Source: Paenibacillus albus
Lineage (GTDB): Bacteria > Bacillota > Bacilli > Paenibacillales > Paenibacillaceae
Direction of reading: 5' to 3'
Length of the DNA stretch: 64,000 nucleotides
Assembly (NCBI RefSeq): GCF_003952225.1
Contig: NZ_CP034437.1
Coordinates: forward strand, 6,062,001 to 6,126,000
Shown: piece after piece, positions 42,821 through 50,697 of the stretch
Layout of the letters: each line of letters opens with the position of its first letter
Position numbering within the stretch: position 1 is the first letter of the stretch
Made by a program: the position numbers and the translations under genes
Notes under the pieces: generated by a model
What the model was told of the DNA's origin: nothing
Databases searched by the model: none
Seen by the model: the letters and a program-made list of their open reading frames with translations, nothing else

Positions 42821-43780
42821 ATGATGTCAAATTCAGCGCAATCTGGCAGCAAGGTGATCGTCATCGGAGAGTTGAACGTCGATTTGATTTTTGCGGATTC
42901 GAATATCAGGCCGGAGCCGAACCGCGAGAAGCTCGTTCGGGATTTCCGCCTTGCTCTCGGCTCTTCTTCAGCGATAGCGGCGGCGGGATTGGCCGGACTC
43001 GGGCTTGAAGTTGCCTTCGTCTCCATCGTTGGGGATGACGAGTTCGGGCATTTCTGCCTGAAGGAGCTTGCACGGTTGGGCGTCGATGTAACGCATGTGG
43101 CGGTGGACCGCTCGGTGCGTACCGGCGTGACGCTGTCACTGACGGATGGACATGACCGCTCGCTGCTTACATATATGGGCTCGATCGGCTCGGTTACGCC
43201 TGCTTTAGTTCCTGCGGAACTGTTCCGCGAGGCGGCGCATGTGCACTTCGGCTCTTACTTTCTGCAAGATGCGATGCGGCCGCATTGGCTTGAAGTGTTC
43301 AAGCTCGCGAAAGCTTGCGGGCTGACTACATCGTTCGACGCCGGCTGGGACCCGGCGGAGCACTGGGATCGGGAACGGCTGGCGGCTCTGCTCGCTTATA
43401 CGGATTGGTTCATCCCGAGCGAGGAAGAAGCGCTGCGAGTGTTCGAGGCAGGCGCGGTCGATGAGCTGCCGGAACGGCTGCCAGCGGAACGCGGTGCGGT
43501 GATCGTGAAGTGCGGCAGCGCGGGATCGGTCGGTTTGTTCGCGGACGGGCGGGTCGAATATGCGCCGCCGTTCTCGGTGCAGCCGGTCGACACGACCGGG
43601 GCCGGCGACTCGTTCAACGCCGGCTTCATTGCCTCGAAGCTGCGCGGCGGGACGGATCGGGAGGCGCTTGAATACGCCAATGCGTGCGGCGCGCTCTCGA
43701 CGCTTGCCATCGGCGGGGCTGGCGCGGTCTCGCTGGAGGGATTGGCGCGGTTTTGGCCGGAAGGGCGGCGGCCGGCATGA
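42821..43780 (+). CDS. PfkB family carbohydrate kinase (ribokinase-like)
   Basis: A 319-residue sugar kinase. Signature 1 region: VIGELNVDLIFADSN with the N-terminal GELNVD, then LGSSSAIAAAGLAGLGLEVAFVSIVGDDEFG; signature 2 near residue 250: VDTTGAGDSFNAGFIA with catalytic Asp in GAGDS. Substrate cannot be fixed (ribose, fructose, KDG or other). 20 bases after DUF4091; the stop overlaps an in-frame ATG of the next gene's reading frame. Confidence 0.9.
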   Translation: MMSNSAQSGSKVIVIGELNVDLIFADSNIRPEPNREKLVRDFRLALGSSSAIAAAGLAGLGLEVAFVSIVGDDEFGHFCLKELARLGVDVTHVAVDRSVRTGVTLSLTDGHDRSLLTYMGSIGSVTPALVPAELFREAAHVHFGSYFLQDAMRPHWLEVFKLAKACGLTTSFDAGWDPAEHWDRERLAALLAYTDWFIPSEEEALRVFEAGAVDELPERLPAERGAVIVKCGSAGSVGLFADGRVEYAPPFSVQPVDTTGAGDSFNAGFIASKLRGGTDREALEYANACGALSTLAIGGAGAVSLEGLARFWPEGRRPA

Positions 43781-43809
43781 GTGACGTAGGAAATGGGGGA
43801 TCGCCGGAC

Positions 43810-44745
43810 ATGTCGATTGTCTGCGTTTCATTAAACACCGCTATTGATAAGCGGCTGCTCGTTCCCGTGTTTCAGCTTGGCGCGGTCAACCGCGCCGTTC
43901 AGGTCAACGCAACCGCTGGCGGCAAAGGGCTGAATGTCGCGCGCGTGGCACAGTCGCTTGGTGCGGACGTGCTTGCCGTAGGATTTGCAGGAGGCAGCAA
44001 CGGAGATTGGATTAGGAGAAAGCTCGATTCGATCGACCTTGCTCACCAGATGGTGCCCATTGCTCAGGAGAGCCGGATCTGCCTCAATATGATTGATCGT
44101 GATACAGGCCAATCAACCGAGGTGCTTGAACCGGGGCCGGAAATCTCAGCAGCGGAGAAGGAACAGTTCCTTGCATTGTGGAAGAAGCTGTGCGTGCCCG
44201 GTAGATGGCTGTCATTGTCCGGCAGCTTGCCGCGCGGGCTCGGCAATGACTTCTATGCACGGCTTGTGGCAGAGGCGCGAGGAGCCGGAGCTTGGGTCGT
44301 ACTGGATACGAGCGGCGAGCCATTGCAGCTTGGCGTCTTGAGCGGCCCGCATACGGTGAAGCCGAATGAGGAGGAGTTTCGGCAGTGGTGCGGCGCCGAT
44401 CCGCGCGACTATGCCGCAGTGCGGCGAGTGGCGGCAGAGCTTGGCAGCCATGGCGTGCAGACGCTGCTTGTATCGCTCGGGCGCGAAGGCTGCATCGCGG
44501 CTAAGCCGGACGGCAGTCTGTGGCTGGCGGTCCCCCCAGCCGTGGACGCCGTCAACCCGGTCGGCAGCGGCGACTCCTTCGTCGCCGGCTGGACCGTTGC
44601 TTGCTCGCGCGGGCTCGCTGTCTCGGAAGCGCTGCGCTGTGCGGTTGCCGCGGGCACCGTCAACGCGATGTCCCCGGGCACCGGCGAAGTCGATCGTTCC
44701 GCGGCGGAGGCTATGGCTTCGCGGGTTGTTGTGACGCAGCTCTAG
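43810..44745 (+). CDS. PfkB family kinase, 1-phosphofructokinase / tagatose-6-phosphate kinase-like
   Basis: A 311-residue kinase of the LacC/FruK branch: IVCVSLNTAIDKRLLV at the start, NATAGGKGLNVARVAQSLG (GGKGxNVA) near residue 36, SGSLPRGLG near 140 and NPVGSGDSFVAGW near 252 with the catalytic Asp. The branch phosphorylates sugar phosphates to bisphosphates that an aldolase cleaves. The start at 43810 has GGGGG about 9 bases upstream; an ATGA overlap start at 43777 would add 11 residues. With the first PfkB this gives two sequential phosphorylations, a sugar to sugar-phosphate to bisphosphate route; no aldolase is in the window. Confidence 0.88.
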   Translation: MSIVCVSLNTAIDKRLLVPVFQLGAVNRAVQVNATAGGKGLNVARVAQSLGADVLAVGFAGGSNGDWIRRKLDSIDLAHQMVPIAQESRICLNMIDRDTGQSTEVLEPGPEISAAEKEQFLALWKKLCVPGRWLSLSGSLPRGLGNDFYARLVAEARGAGAWVVLDTSGEPLQLGVLSGPHTVKPNEEEFRQWCGADPRDYAAVRRVAAELGSHGVQTLLVSLGREGCIAAKPDGSLWLAVPPAVDAVNPVGSGDSFVAGWTVACSRGLAVSEALRCAVAAGTVNAMSPGTGEVDRSAAEAMASRVVVTQL

Positions 44746-44752
44746 TTTTGTT

Positions 44753-44784
44753 AAAAGGACAGCCCAAGCGCGGCTGTCCTTTTT
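44753..44784 (+). terminator. Rho-independent terminator of the DUF4091 operon
   Basis: AAAAGGACAGCC and GGCTGTCCTTTTT flank a 7-base loop, 7 bases after the stop of the second PfkB gene. Confidence 0.92.
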
Positions 44785-44900
44785 CGTTTCATTTTCGGTC
44801 TATGGTTTTTCTCCAGCCCCCATGCTCCTCAAACGATGCCCATGTGCTCCATTACCCGCCCTACCGCCGAACAACTAATGAACGTTTCAATGGGGGGAAA

Positions 44901-45754
44901 AAGAGTACTCCAAGTATCTGCATTGGTGGAATTACGGTAGGTTGAGCTAATGTGAGTACTCTAGGTATCTACATTGGTGGATTTACGACAGGTTGAGCTA
45001 AAGAGAGTACTCTAAGTATCTACTTTGGTAGCGAAAATCCGGCGAATCGAGCCAATGTAGCTGGTCTACTGGACCTCTTCCGTGGAAATCCGGCGAATCG
45101 AGCCAATGTAGCTGGTCTACTGGACCTCTTTCGCTGAAACCCGGCGAATCGAGCCAATGTAGCCGGTCTGCTGGACCTCTTTCGCGGAATTCCGGCGAAT
45201 CGAGCCAATGTAGCTGGTCTACTGGACCTCTTTCGCGGAATTTCCGCGAATCCAACGAAGGTAGCTGGTTTACTAGACCTCTTCGACGATATTCCGGCGA
45301 ATCAAGCCAATGTAGCTGGTCTGCTGGACCTCTTTCGCGAAACCCCGGCGAATTGAGCCAATGTAGCCAGTCTGCTGGACCTCTTCCGTGGAAATCCGGC
45401 GAATCGAACCAATGTAGCTGGTCTGCTGGACCTCTTCCGTGGAAACCCGGCGAATCGAGCCAATGTAGCCGGTCTGCTGGACCTCTTTCGCGGAATTCCG
45501 GCGAATCGAGCCAATGTAGTTGGTCTACTGGACCTCTTTCGCGGAATTCCGGCGAATCGAGCCAATGTAGCTGGTCTGCTGGACCTCTTCGGCGGAAATC
45601 CAGCAAATCGGGCCAATGTAGCTGGTCTACTGGACCTCTTTCGCGGAATTCCCGCGAATCGAGCCAATGCAGCTGGTCTACTGGACCCCTTCGGCGGAAT
45701 TCCGCCAAAACCTGCCAATGTAGCTGGTCCACTGGACCTCTTCCGCGGAATTCT
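44901..45754. repeat. 51-bp tandem repeat array D (17 units, two orientations)
   Basis: Fills the ~1-kb gap between the PfkB terminator and the MDR gene; I see no gene in it. Three units read on the minus strand (TGTAG boxes at 44918-44922, 44969-44973, 45020-45024, core ATACCTAGAGTACT), followed by fourteen units on the plus strand whose TGTAG boxes start at 45056 and every 51 bases to 45719 without an indel. The plus units have the core CTGGTCTACTGGAC, then CTCTTTCGCGGAA and GGCGAATCGAGCCAA. A 244-codon minus-strand frame and a 143-codon plus-strand frame are open only because 51 is a multiple of three. Confidence 0.9.
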
Positions 45755-45805
45755 CATCAAATGAAAAAGAGAGCCCCCATCTAGCAGGCCCCCTCCCCTC
45801 CTATA

Positions 45806-46840
45806 CTATCCGCGCCTGCGCCAATCCAGAATGACACCGCACGCGCGGTTCTTATGGTGAAGAAGCAGCTCATACGCCAGCTTCGCTTCCGTACTCGGCA
45901 GCCGGTGCGTGATGAACGGCTCCACGCAGAGTGCGCCGTTCTGGATCATGCCGAGCACTTCCCGATATAGCTCGCCCGAGGTCGGCAGCCCCTCGATTCC
46001 TTTGAGAGAAGCATGTGCTCCAGTCATGCTTATACCTTTGCGATGAATGAGATCATATACATTCAACGTCACTAACCCCCGCGTTGAACCAAGCAGGATC
46101 ACTTGCCCAAGCTGACGGCACAGCTCCAGCGCCGTAATAACCAGCTCGGGCACGCCGCTTGCTTCAACCACGATGTCCGGGTCTTTGCCGCCAGTGATGC
46201 GATGAACATCTTCCCGAAGCGCGGCCGTCCCGCCTTCTCCGCCGGACAGCACAACATGCGCAATGCCCGTCTGCTTTGCCAGCTCCAGCCGCTCCGGCAC
46301 GACGTCGATGCTGATCGGAATGGCGCCGCGCTGCGCAAACAGCTGCGCTGCTAAGTTGCCGACCAAACCCATGCCGAGGACAGCGACATAGTCGCCCTCT
46401 CGCACCCGCGACAAGAGCACCGACGTCATCGAAATTTCGGCGATCCGTCCAAACAATGCAAGCTCCGGCCTCAAGCCCTCCGGCAGCCGGACAACCAAAT
46501 CATCTGCTGCTTCCAGCACTTCATGGCTCGCATGATGCCCCGCCGTGAAGACACGGTCGCCACGCTCAAATCCACTATTCGCTCCCGCTTCCACCACTTC
46601 TCCCACCGTCGAATATCCCGGATGGAACGGAAACTTCGCGAAGCGGTTTGCCGGATTCGGCAAATCAATGTGCGTGCCTGTATATAGCGCCAGCTCCGTT
46701 CCCGGGCTAATCAAGCTATAATGCGTCTCTACCAGAACTTCGCGTTCACCTAATCGCGCCCCCTCTGGCCGCTCGCTCTCTTCATACTGAACCGAATAAG
46801 GACCGGGAAACCGCAGTTTCGTTATATGACGCATCGTCAT
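45806..46840 (-). CDS. MDR-family (zinc-type) alcohol/sugar dehydrogenase
   Basis: A 344-residue medium-chain dehydrogenase. Landmarks: HYSLISPGTELALYTG near residue 40 (region of the first zinc ligand, where Cys is replaced), FPFHPGYSTVGEVVEAG (GxExxG-like), VLGMGLVGNLAAQLFAQRGA (nucleotide-binding loop near 156) and VVEASGVPELV. The absence of the catalytic Cys and of the four structural-zinc cysteines suggests a zinc-independent or unusual member (BchC/2-desacetyl-like branch). The start lies inside the 3' end of the ROK gene (59-base overlap). Last gene of a seven-gene operon. Confidence 0.85.
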   Translation of the reverse strand: MTMRHITKLRFPGPYSVQYEESERPEGARLGEREVLVETHYSLISPGTELALYTGTHIDLPNPANRFAKFPFHPGYSTVGEVVEAGANSGFERGDRVFTAGHHASHEVLEAADDLVVRLPEGLRPELALFGRIAEISMTSVLLSRVREGDYVAVLGMGLVGNLAAQLFAQRGAIPISIDVVPERLELAKQTGIAHVVLSGGEGGTAALREDVHRITGGKDPDIVVEASGVPELVITALELCRQLGQVILLGSTRGLVTLNVYDLIHRKGISMTGAHASLKGIEGLPTSGELYREVLGMIQNGALCVEPFITHRLPSTEAKLAYELLLHHKNRACGVILDWRRRG

Positions 46841-47843
46841 CGCCCCAATTCACCTCCTTCTCGCACTGGGCTGCGTAGGCAACCGCACCAATTAGGCCCG
46901 CTGAGTCGCCGAGCGCCGCTCTCACTACGATCGGCTTTTTCGAATTAACGTACCGACTGTTGATTCGCTCCCGGACAGGACCGAGCAAGAGCTCGCCAGC
47001 CTCCGCAATGCCCCCGCCAATAATAACCGCAGCCGGATTAAGCAGGCAGACGGCTGTCAGCAGCTTGGATGCAAGCACTTCCCCGACATAGCGAAAAATC
47101 TCCCGTGCAGCCCTGTCCCCCGCGCTTGCCGCTTGATAAACATCCAATGCATTCGGCCTGTGCGCCAGCATGCTCAACGCCGTCCCATCGCCAATAGAAT
47201 CAACGGCCTCTGCCGCTAGCCTCGAAATCCCTCTCGCCGATACAATGCTTTCGACGCAGCCGCGTTCACCGCACGCGCATAATGCCGATTCCCCTGCAAC
47301 CGGATCATGCCCGATCTCCCCTGCATAGTAATCTCCCCCACGTACAATCCGCCCATCTACAAAAGTCGCTGCCGCGATCCCAGTGCCCACGGTCAAACAA
47401 AGCACATTTCGGTAGCCTCGCCCTGCTCCTGCCAGCACTTCGCCAAGTCCGTAGATACGTACGTCATTGTCAATATGAACGGGAACGCCAAGCCTGCTGC
47501 TCATCTGCTCCGCGAACGGCACTCCGAACCATCCCATATTGGATGCCGCTTCTGCCCTGCCGCGAACCGGATCGACTCGACCTGGTACGCCCATGCCGCA
47601 CAGCGCAATGCCATCCGTGCAATCAACCTCCAGCGCGAGTCGCTCGATCTCCTCTTGCAGCATGTCGAAGAAGACAACAGGATGATCCGTCTTCCCGGGC
47701 AAATGCGGCAGAAGCGTTGGCACAGACCGCTTGCCAAGCAATCGCCGCGAACGGTCGAAGATCCCGATTACCGTATTCGTACCGCCAATATCGACACCGA
47801 CAAAAGCTCTCTTCAACGAAGCCGAGGGCAGCAGCTCACTCAT
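46782..47843 (-). CDS. ROK family sugar kinase
   Basis: A 353-residue ATP-dependent hexose kinase-type protein of the ROK family (glucokinase, N-acetylglucosamine or N-acetylmannosamine kinase). Phosphate loop GVDIGGTNTVIGIFD near residue 18; catalytic region VHIDNDVRIYGLGE near 117; ROK signature and zinc-site AGEIGHDPV...CACGERGCVESIVSARG near 185-200 with His and the three Cys. No helix-turn-helix, so a kinase rather than a repressor. GGAGG 7 bases before the ATG at 47843, overlapping the NagA stop by 8 bases. Paired with NagA it suggests amino-sugar phosphorylation. Confidence 0.9.
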   Translation of the reverse strand: MSELLPSASLKRAFVGVDIGGTNTVIGIFDRSRRLLGKRSVPTLLPHLPGKTDHPVVFFDMLQEEIERLALEVDCTDGIALCGMGVPGRVDPVRGRAEAASNMGWFGVPFAEQMSSRLGVPVHIDNDVRIYGLGEVLAGAGRGYRNVLCLTVGTGIAAATFVDGRIVRGGDYYAGEIGHDPVAGESALCACGERGCVESIVSARGISRLAAEAVDSIGDGTALSMLAHRPNALDVYQAASAGDRAAREIFRYVGEVLASKLLTAVCLLNPAAVIIGGGIAEAGELLLGPVRERINSRYVNSKKPIVVRAALGDSAGLIGAVAYAAQCEKEVNWGDDDASYNETAVSRSLFGSV

Positions 47844-49020
47844 CCGCATCCCTCCGGTAGACGGTTTTGCCGCGAACGACGGTCTGCTGTACATGCAGCT
47901 CGGCATCCAGCAGCACGAAATCCGCATCTTTTCCGGCTTCAATCGAACCTTTTGCAGCAGATACGCCGATTTGTCTAGCGGGTACAAACGTAAGCGACGG
48001 CAGTACCTGCTCCAGCGTTAGTCCCGTGAACGAAATCACATTACGAAGCGCTTGCCCCATCGTGAGCGCACTGCCGGCAAGGCTGGAGCCATCTTTCAGA
48101 TAGACTTGACCGTCATGCATCGTCACCTTCCCATAGTCACCATCCGGCAGCCCGGCACAGGTTACGGCGTCGGTAATCATGCACACTTTGCTCGGCCCCT
48201 TAACCTCGAACAACAGTTTCACGACCGCAGGATGCACATGAATGCCGTCACAGATCAGCTCGCAAGTCAGCTCGTTCAGCGTCAGACCGGCGCCAGCGAG
48301 TCCAGGCACACGGTGATGCAGCGGGCTCATCCCGTTAAAATGATGCGTCGTATGCCGAAGACCAGCGCGTACCGCCTCGCGAACCTGCTCATAGGTCGCG
48401 TTGGAATGTCCTGCTGACACTGTAATGCCATGCCCCACCAGCTGACGGACTGCCTCCAACCCTCCGTTCACTTCGGGAGCCAATGTCACCAATCGAATCT
48501 GCTGCCGCGCGGCTTCTAAGATCAGCTCGATCTCCTGCGCCGATGGCGTCCGAATATCGTCAACGCTCTGCGCTCCGCGCCGAAGCACATCGAGATAAGG
48601 TCCTTCGAGATGGATGCCAATCAGCTCCGCGCCGCCGAGTCCATCGCCAAGAACAACCGAAGACGCAGCATCAAGCGCATGCAAAATCCGCTCAAGCGGC
48701 GCCGTGGTCGTCGTAGCGAGAAAAGAGGTCGTACCATGCTTGGCATGAAATCGGCTGATGCCATCCAAGTTCTCCCGATCCCCCGCCATCACGTTAAAGC
48801 CGTTGCCTCCGTGGATATGAACGTCGATGAAGCCTGGCACGAGCAGCTGCCCGCTGGCATCGTGGACCTGCACATCGGCGGGAATCGATAACTCCCCTCC
48901 GCCAATTGCTGCAATTCTCCCGTTTTCATCTACCAAAAGCCGACCGCCTTCAATGACCCCATCCGGCGTATAAATCGCTGCGTTTGCGTAACATGCTGCC
49001 TTTACACTCGCCATCGTCAT
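47836..49020 (-). CDS. nagA: N-acetylglucosamine-6-phosphate deacetylase (second copy)
   Basis: A 394-residue amidohydrolase with the classical NagA signature, closer to textbook enzymes than the copy at 24.6 kb: PGFIDVHIHGGNGFNVM (HxH metal pair), IHLEGPYLDVLRRGAQ (metal Glu), VSAGHSNATYEQV, HTTHHFNGMSPLHHRVPG and MITDAVTCAGLPDGDY (catalytic Asp). Two ATG codons at the start (49020 and 49014) are both possible. Upstream is the creatininase-family gene, downstream the ROK kinase. Two nagA copies in separate operons suggest distinct amino-sugar substrates. Confidence 0.92.
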   Translation of the reverse strand: MTMASVKAACYANAAIYTPDGVIEGGRLLVDENGRIAAIGGGELSIPADVQVHDASGQLLVPGFIDVHIHGGNGFNVMAGDRENLDGISRFHAKHGTTSFLATTTTAPLERILHALDAASSVVLGDGLGGAELIGIHLEGPYLDVLRRGAQSVDDIRTPSAQEIELILEAARQQIRLVTLAPEVNGGLEAVRQLVGHGITVSAGHSNATYEQVREAVRAGLRHTTHHFNGMSPLHHRVPGLAGAGLTLNELTCELICDGIHVHPAVVKLLFEVKGPSKVCMITDAVTCAGLPDGDYGKVTMHDGQVYLKDGSSLAGSALTMGQALRNVISFTGLTLEQVLPSLTFVPARQIGVSAAKGSIEAGKDADFVLLDAELHVQQTVVRGKTVYRRDADE

Positions 49021-49048
49021 CGCTCACTTCATCTCCTTCATGAGTCGC

Positions 49049-49844
49049 TTATTCGAATTTCAGCAGCCTCGCATAACGCTCCTCAGCAAATCGAACTAAC
49101 CCGTCGACCTGCCGCTCATAACGAAGCTCGCCCTCCGCAGCCGTAGCCGCAGAATACGGTCGTTCGCCGCCAACACCTAGATGCTCGCAGTCATGGCCCG
49201 CATTCGCTGCCATATTCACCCTGTCACCAAACAGATGCAGCATCATGCTCGTCTCAATTGCGGCGGCGTGGTCGCTTGCGCGGAGCGGATCATCCGATTC
49301 CATCAGCATGTAATACATAGAGAAGCAGACCGGTTCCCCGCCGTCATCACGCTTGCAGCGGTAGCACACTTCGTCGATGACATTTTGCTGGATGGGCGGA
49401 TTGTGTCCGGAGATCAGCACGACAAGCCGGAAGCCGCGGCTTAAGTAATTGCGACATGCGTTCTCGAGCACCGCTGCGAACAGCCGCGTGTCGATGGAAT
49501 AGAACGAACCCGGCAGCGCGTAGCCTGCAGTGGCGTCCATGCCGTAACCGATGCCGAAGCCCCCATCCCAATAAGCATCCGCTGCAAAATGAATCGCAGG
49601 CATCACGACGCCGCCGGTCTGCTTCGCCGCTGCCAAACATAGCTGCTCGGCTTTCAACGAATCGACGCCGAGCGGATTATGTCGACCGTGCCACTCCAGT
49701 GTGCCGCGGCTGATACGCAACCGGGAACTGCTCCTGAATCGCCAGCAGCTCGCCCGGTCGCAAGTACTGCGCGCGCACCTCCGCAGGTATCGGCTCCAGC
49801 GGCACCTCGCCCCTCACTCTAGCTGCGTCATAATGCTTTCTCAT
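49049..49844 (-). pseudogene. Creatininase family protein, frameshifted
   Basis: Two frames make one protein of about 265 residues. The first starts at ATG 49844 with GGAGGTG upstream and runs MRKHYDAARVRGEVPLEPIP to LLAIQEQFPVAYQPR before going out of frame (stop at 49677); the second continues GTLEWHGRHNPLGVD (metal-site Glu and His) from about 49712 to 49049, including ISGHNPPIQQN and SDHAAAIETSMM. The shift is at or next to GTGCCGCGGCTG (49701-49712) and needs two added or one removed base. Creatininase-family enzymes are metal amidohydrolases acting on cyclic or linear amides. The rest of the gene shows no decay. Confidence 0.8.
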
Positions 49845-49859
49845 CACCGCACCTCCACC

Positions 49860-50684
49860 TTAAACGTGCTCCAGGTATCTACTCTTAATCAAGGAAAGCG
49901 AAGCCTCGCCGCTTAACTCCCATATCTCCTTATTGAAAATCTCCACCTCAATCGGTCCCGCATAACCGGCTGCCTCGACAGCTTGCCGAATGCGCCGAAG
50001 CTCGATGACGCCATCTCCCATCATGCCGCGTCCCATCAAGAGATCCGGCGTCGGGACGATCCAGTCCGAAACGTGATAGCCAACAATTCTACCGGCAGCT
50101 CTAGCAATTTGTTCATATAAGGCGGGGTCCCACCAAACATGGAACACATCGACGACAACGCCGACCTGCTCCGGACGGTACCGCTCCGCGATATCGTTCG
50201 CCTGCGAGAGCAGGTTGATGACCGAACGCTCAGCCGCGTACATCGGATGGAGCGGTTCAATGCCGAGCCGGATGCCGTGCGACTCCGCGAACGGAACCAG
50301 CTCGGCGATGCCTTCCTCGACCATGAGCCTCGCTTCGGCAATATCTTTGCCTGCGGCCGAGCCGCAGACGAGGACAAGCACATCCGTGCCGAGCTCCGCC
50401 GCTTCCTCCACCGCGCGGCGGTTGTCGTCCATCCGCTTCCGCCGCTCCTCGGGCGTCGCTGCAGGGAACATGCCGCCCCGGCATAGACTCGATACGCGCA
50501 GGCCGGAATCCCGAATCAACCGCCGCGCTTCCGTGAGGCTCGGCATTTGGGCCAGCTTGTGGCGCCATAGCGCAATCCATGGGACATCTGCGCGAAGACA
50601 AGCCTCTACCGCTTCCGGCAGAGACAGCCGGTCCGTCGTTATTTGATTCAAGCTGAGCCGTTCGAAGTTGGTTAGCTGTTGCAT
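49860..50684 (-). CDS. Sugar-phosphate isomerase/epimerase-like TIM barrel
   Basis: A 274-residue xylose-isomerase-like TIM barrel: LSLNQITTDRLSLPEAVEACL at the start, VSSLCRGGMFP, IRLGIEPLHPMYAAERSVI (metal Glu), VGVVVDVFHVWWDP (metal Asp and His), VGYHVSDWIVP (metal His) and GPIEVEIFNKEIW (final Glu). GAGGAGGG precedes the ATG at 50684. The last codons (SRYLEHV) are encoded by a sequence resembling the TGTAG-ATACCT-AGAGTAC core of repeat array D. Third gene of the Gfo / DUF993 / TIM / creatininase / NagA / ROK / MDR operon. Confidence 0.87.
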   Translation of the reverse strand: MQQLTNFERLSLNQITTDRLSLPEAVEACLRADVPWIALWRHKLAQMPSLTEARRLIRDSGLRVSSLCRGGMFPAATPEERRKRMDDNRRAVEEAAELGTDVLVLVCGSAAGKDIAEARLMVEEGIAELVPFAESHGIRLGIEPLHPMYAAERSVINLLSQANDIAERYRPEQVGVVVDVFHVWWDPALYEQIARAAGRIVGYHVSDWIVPTPDLLMGRGMMGDGVIELRRIRQAVEAAGYAGPIEVEIFNKEIWELSGEASLSLIKSRYLEHV

Positions 50685-50697
50685 GGGAACCCTCCTC

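Noticed and set aside
44998-45732. 244-codon minus-strand frame with 17-residue repeats (LDSPEFRERGPVDQLHW type) over array D
   Set aside because: Open because the repeat unit is 51 bases; other frames on both strands are open too and no single reading has a convincing start or conserved non-repeat part.
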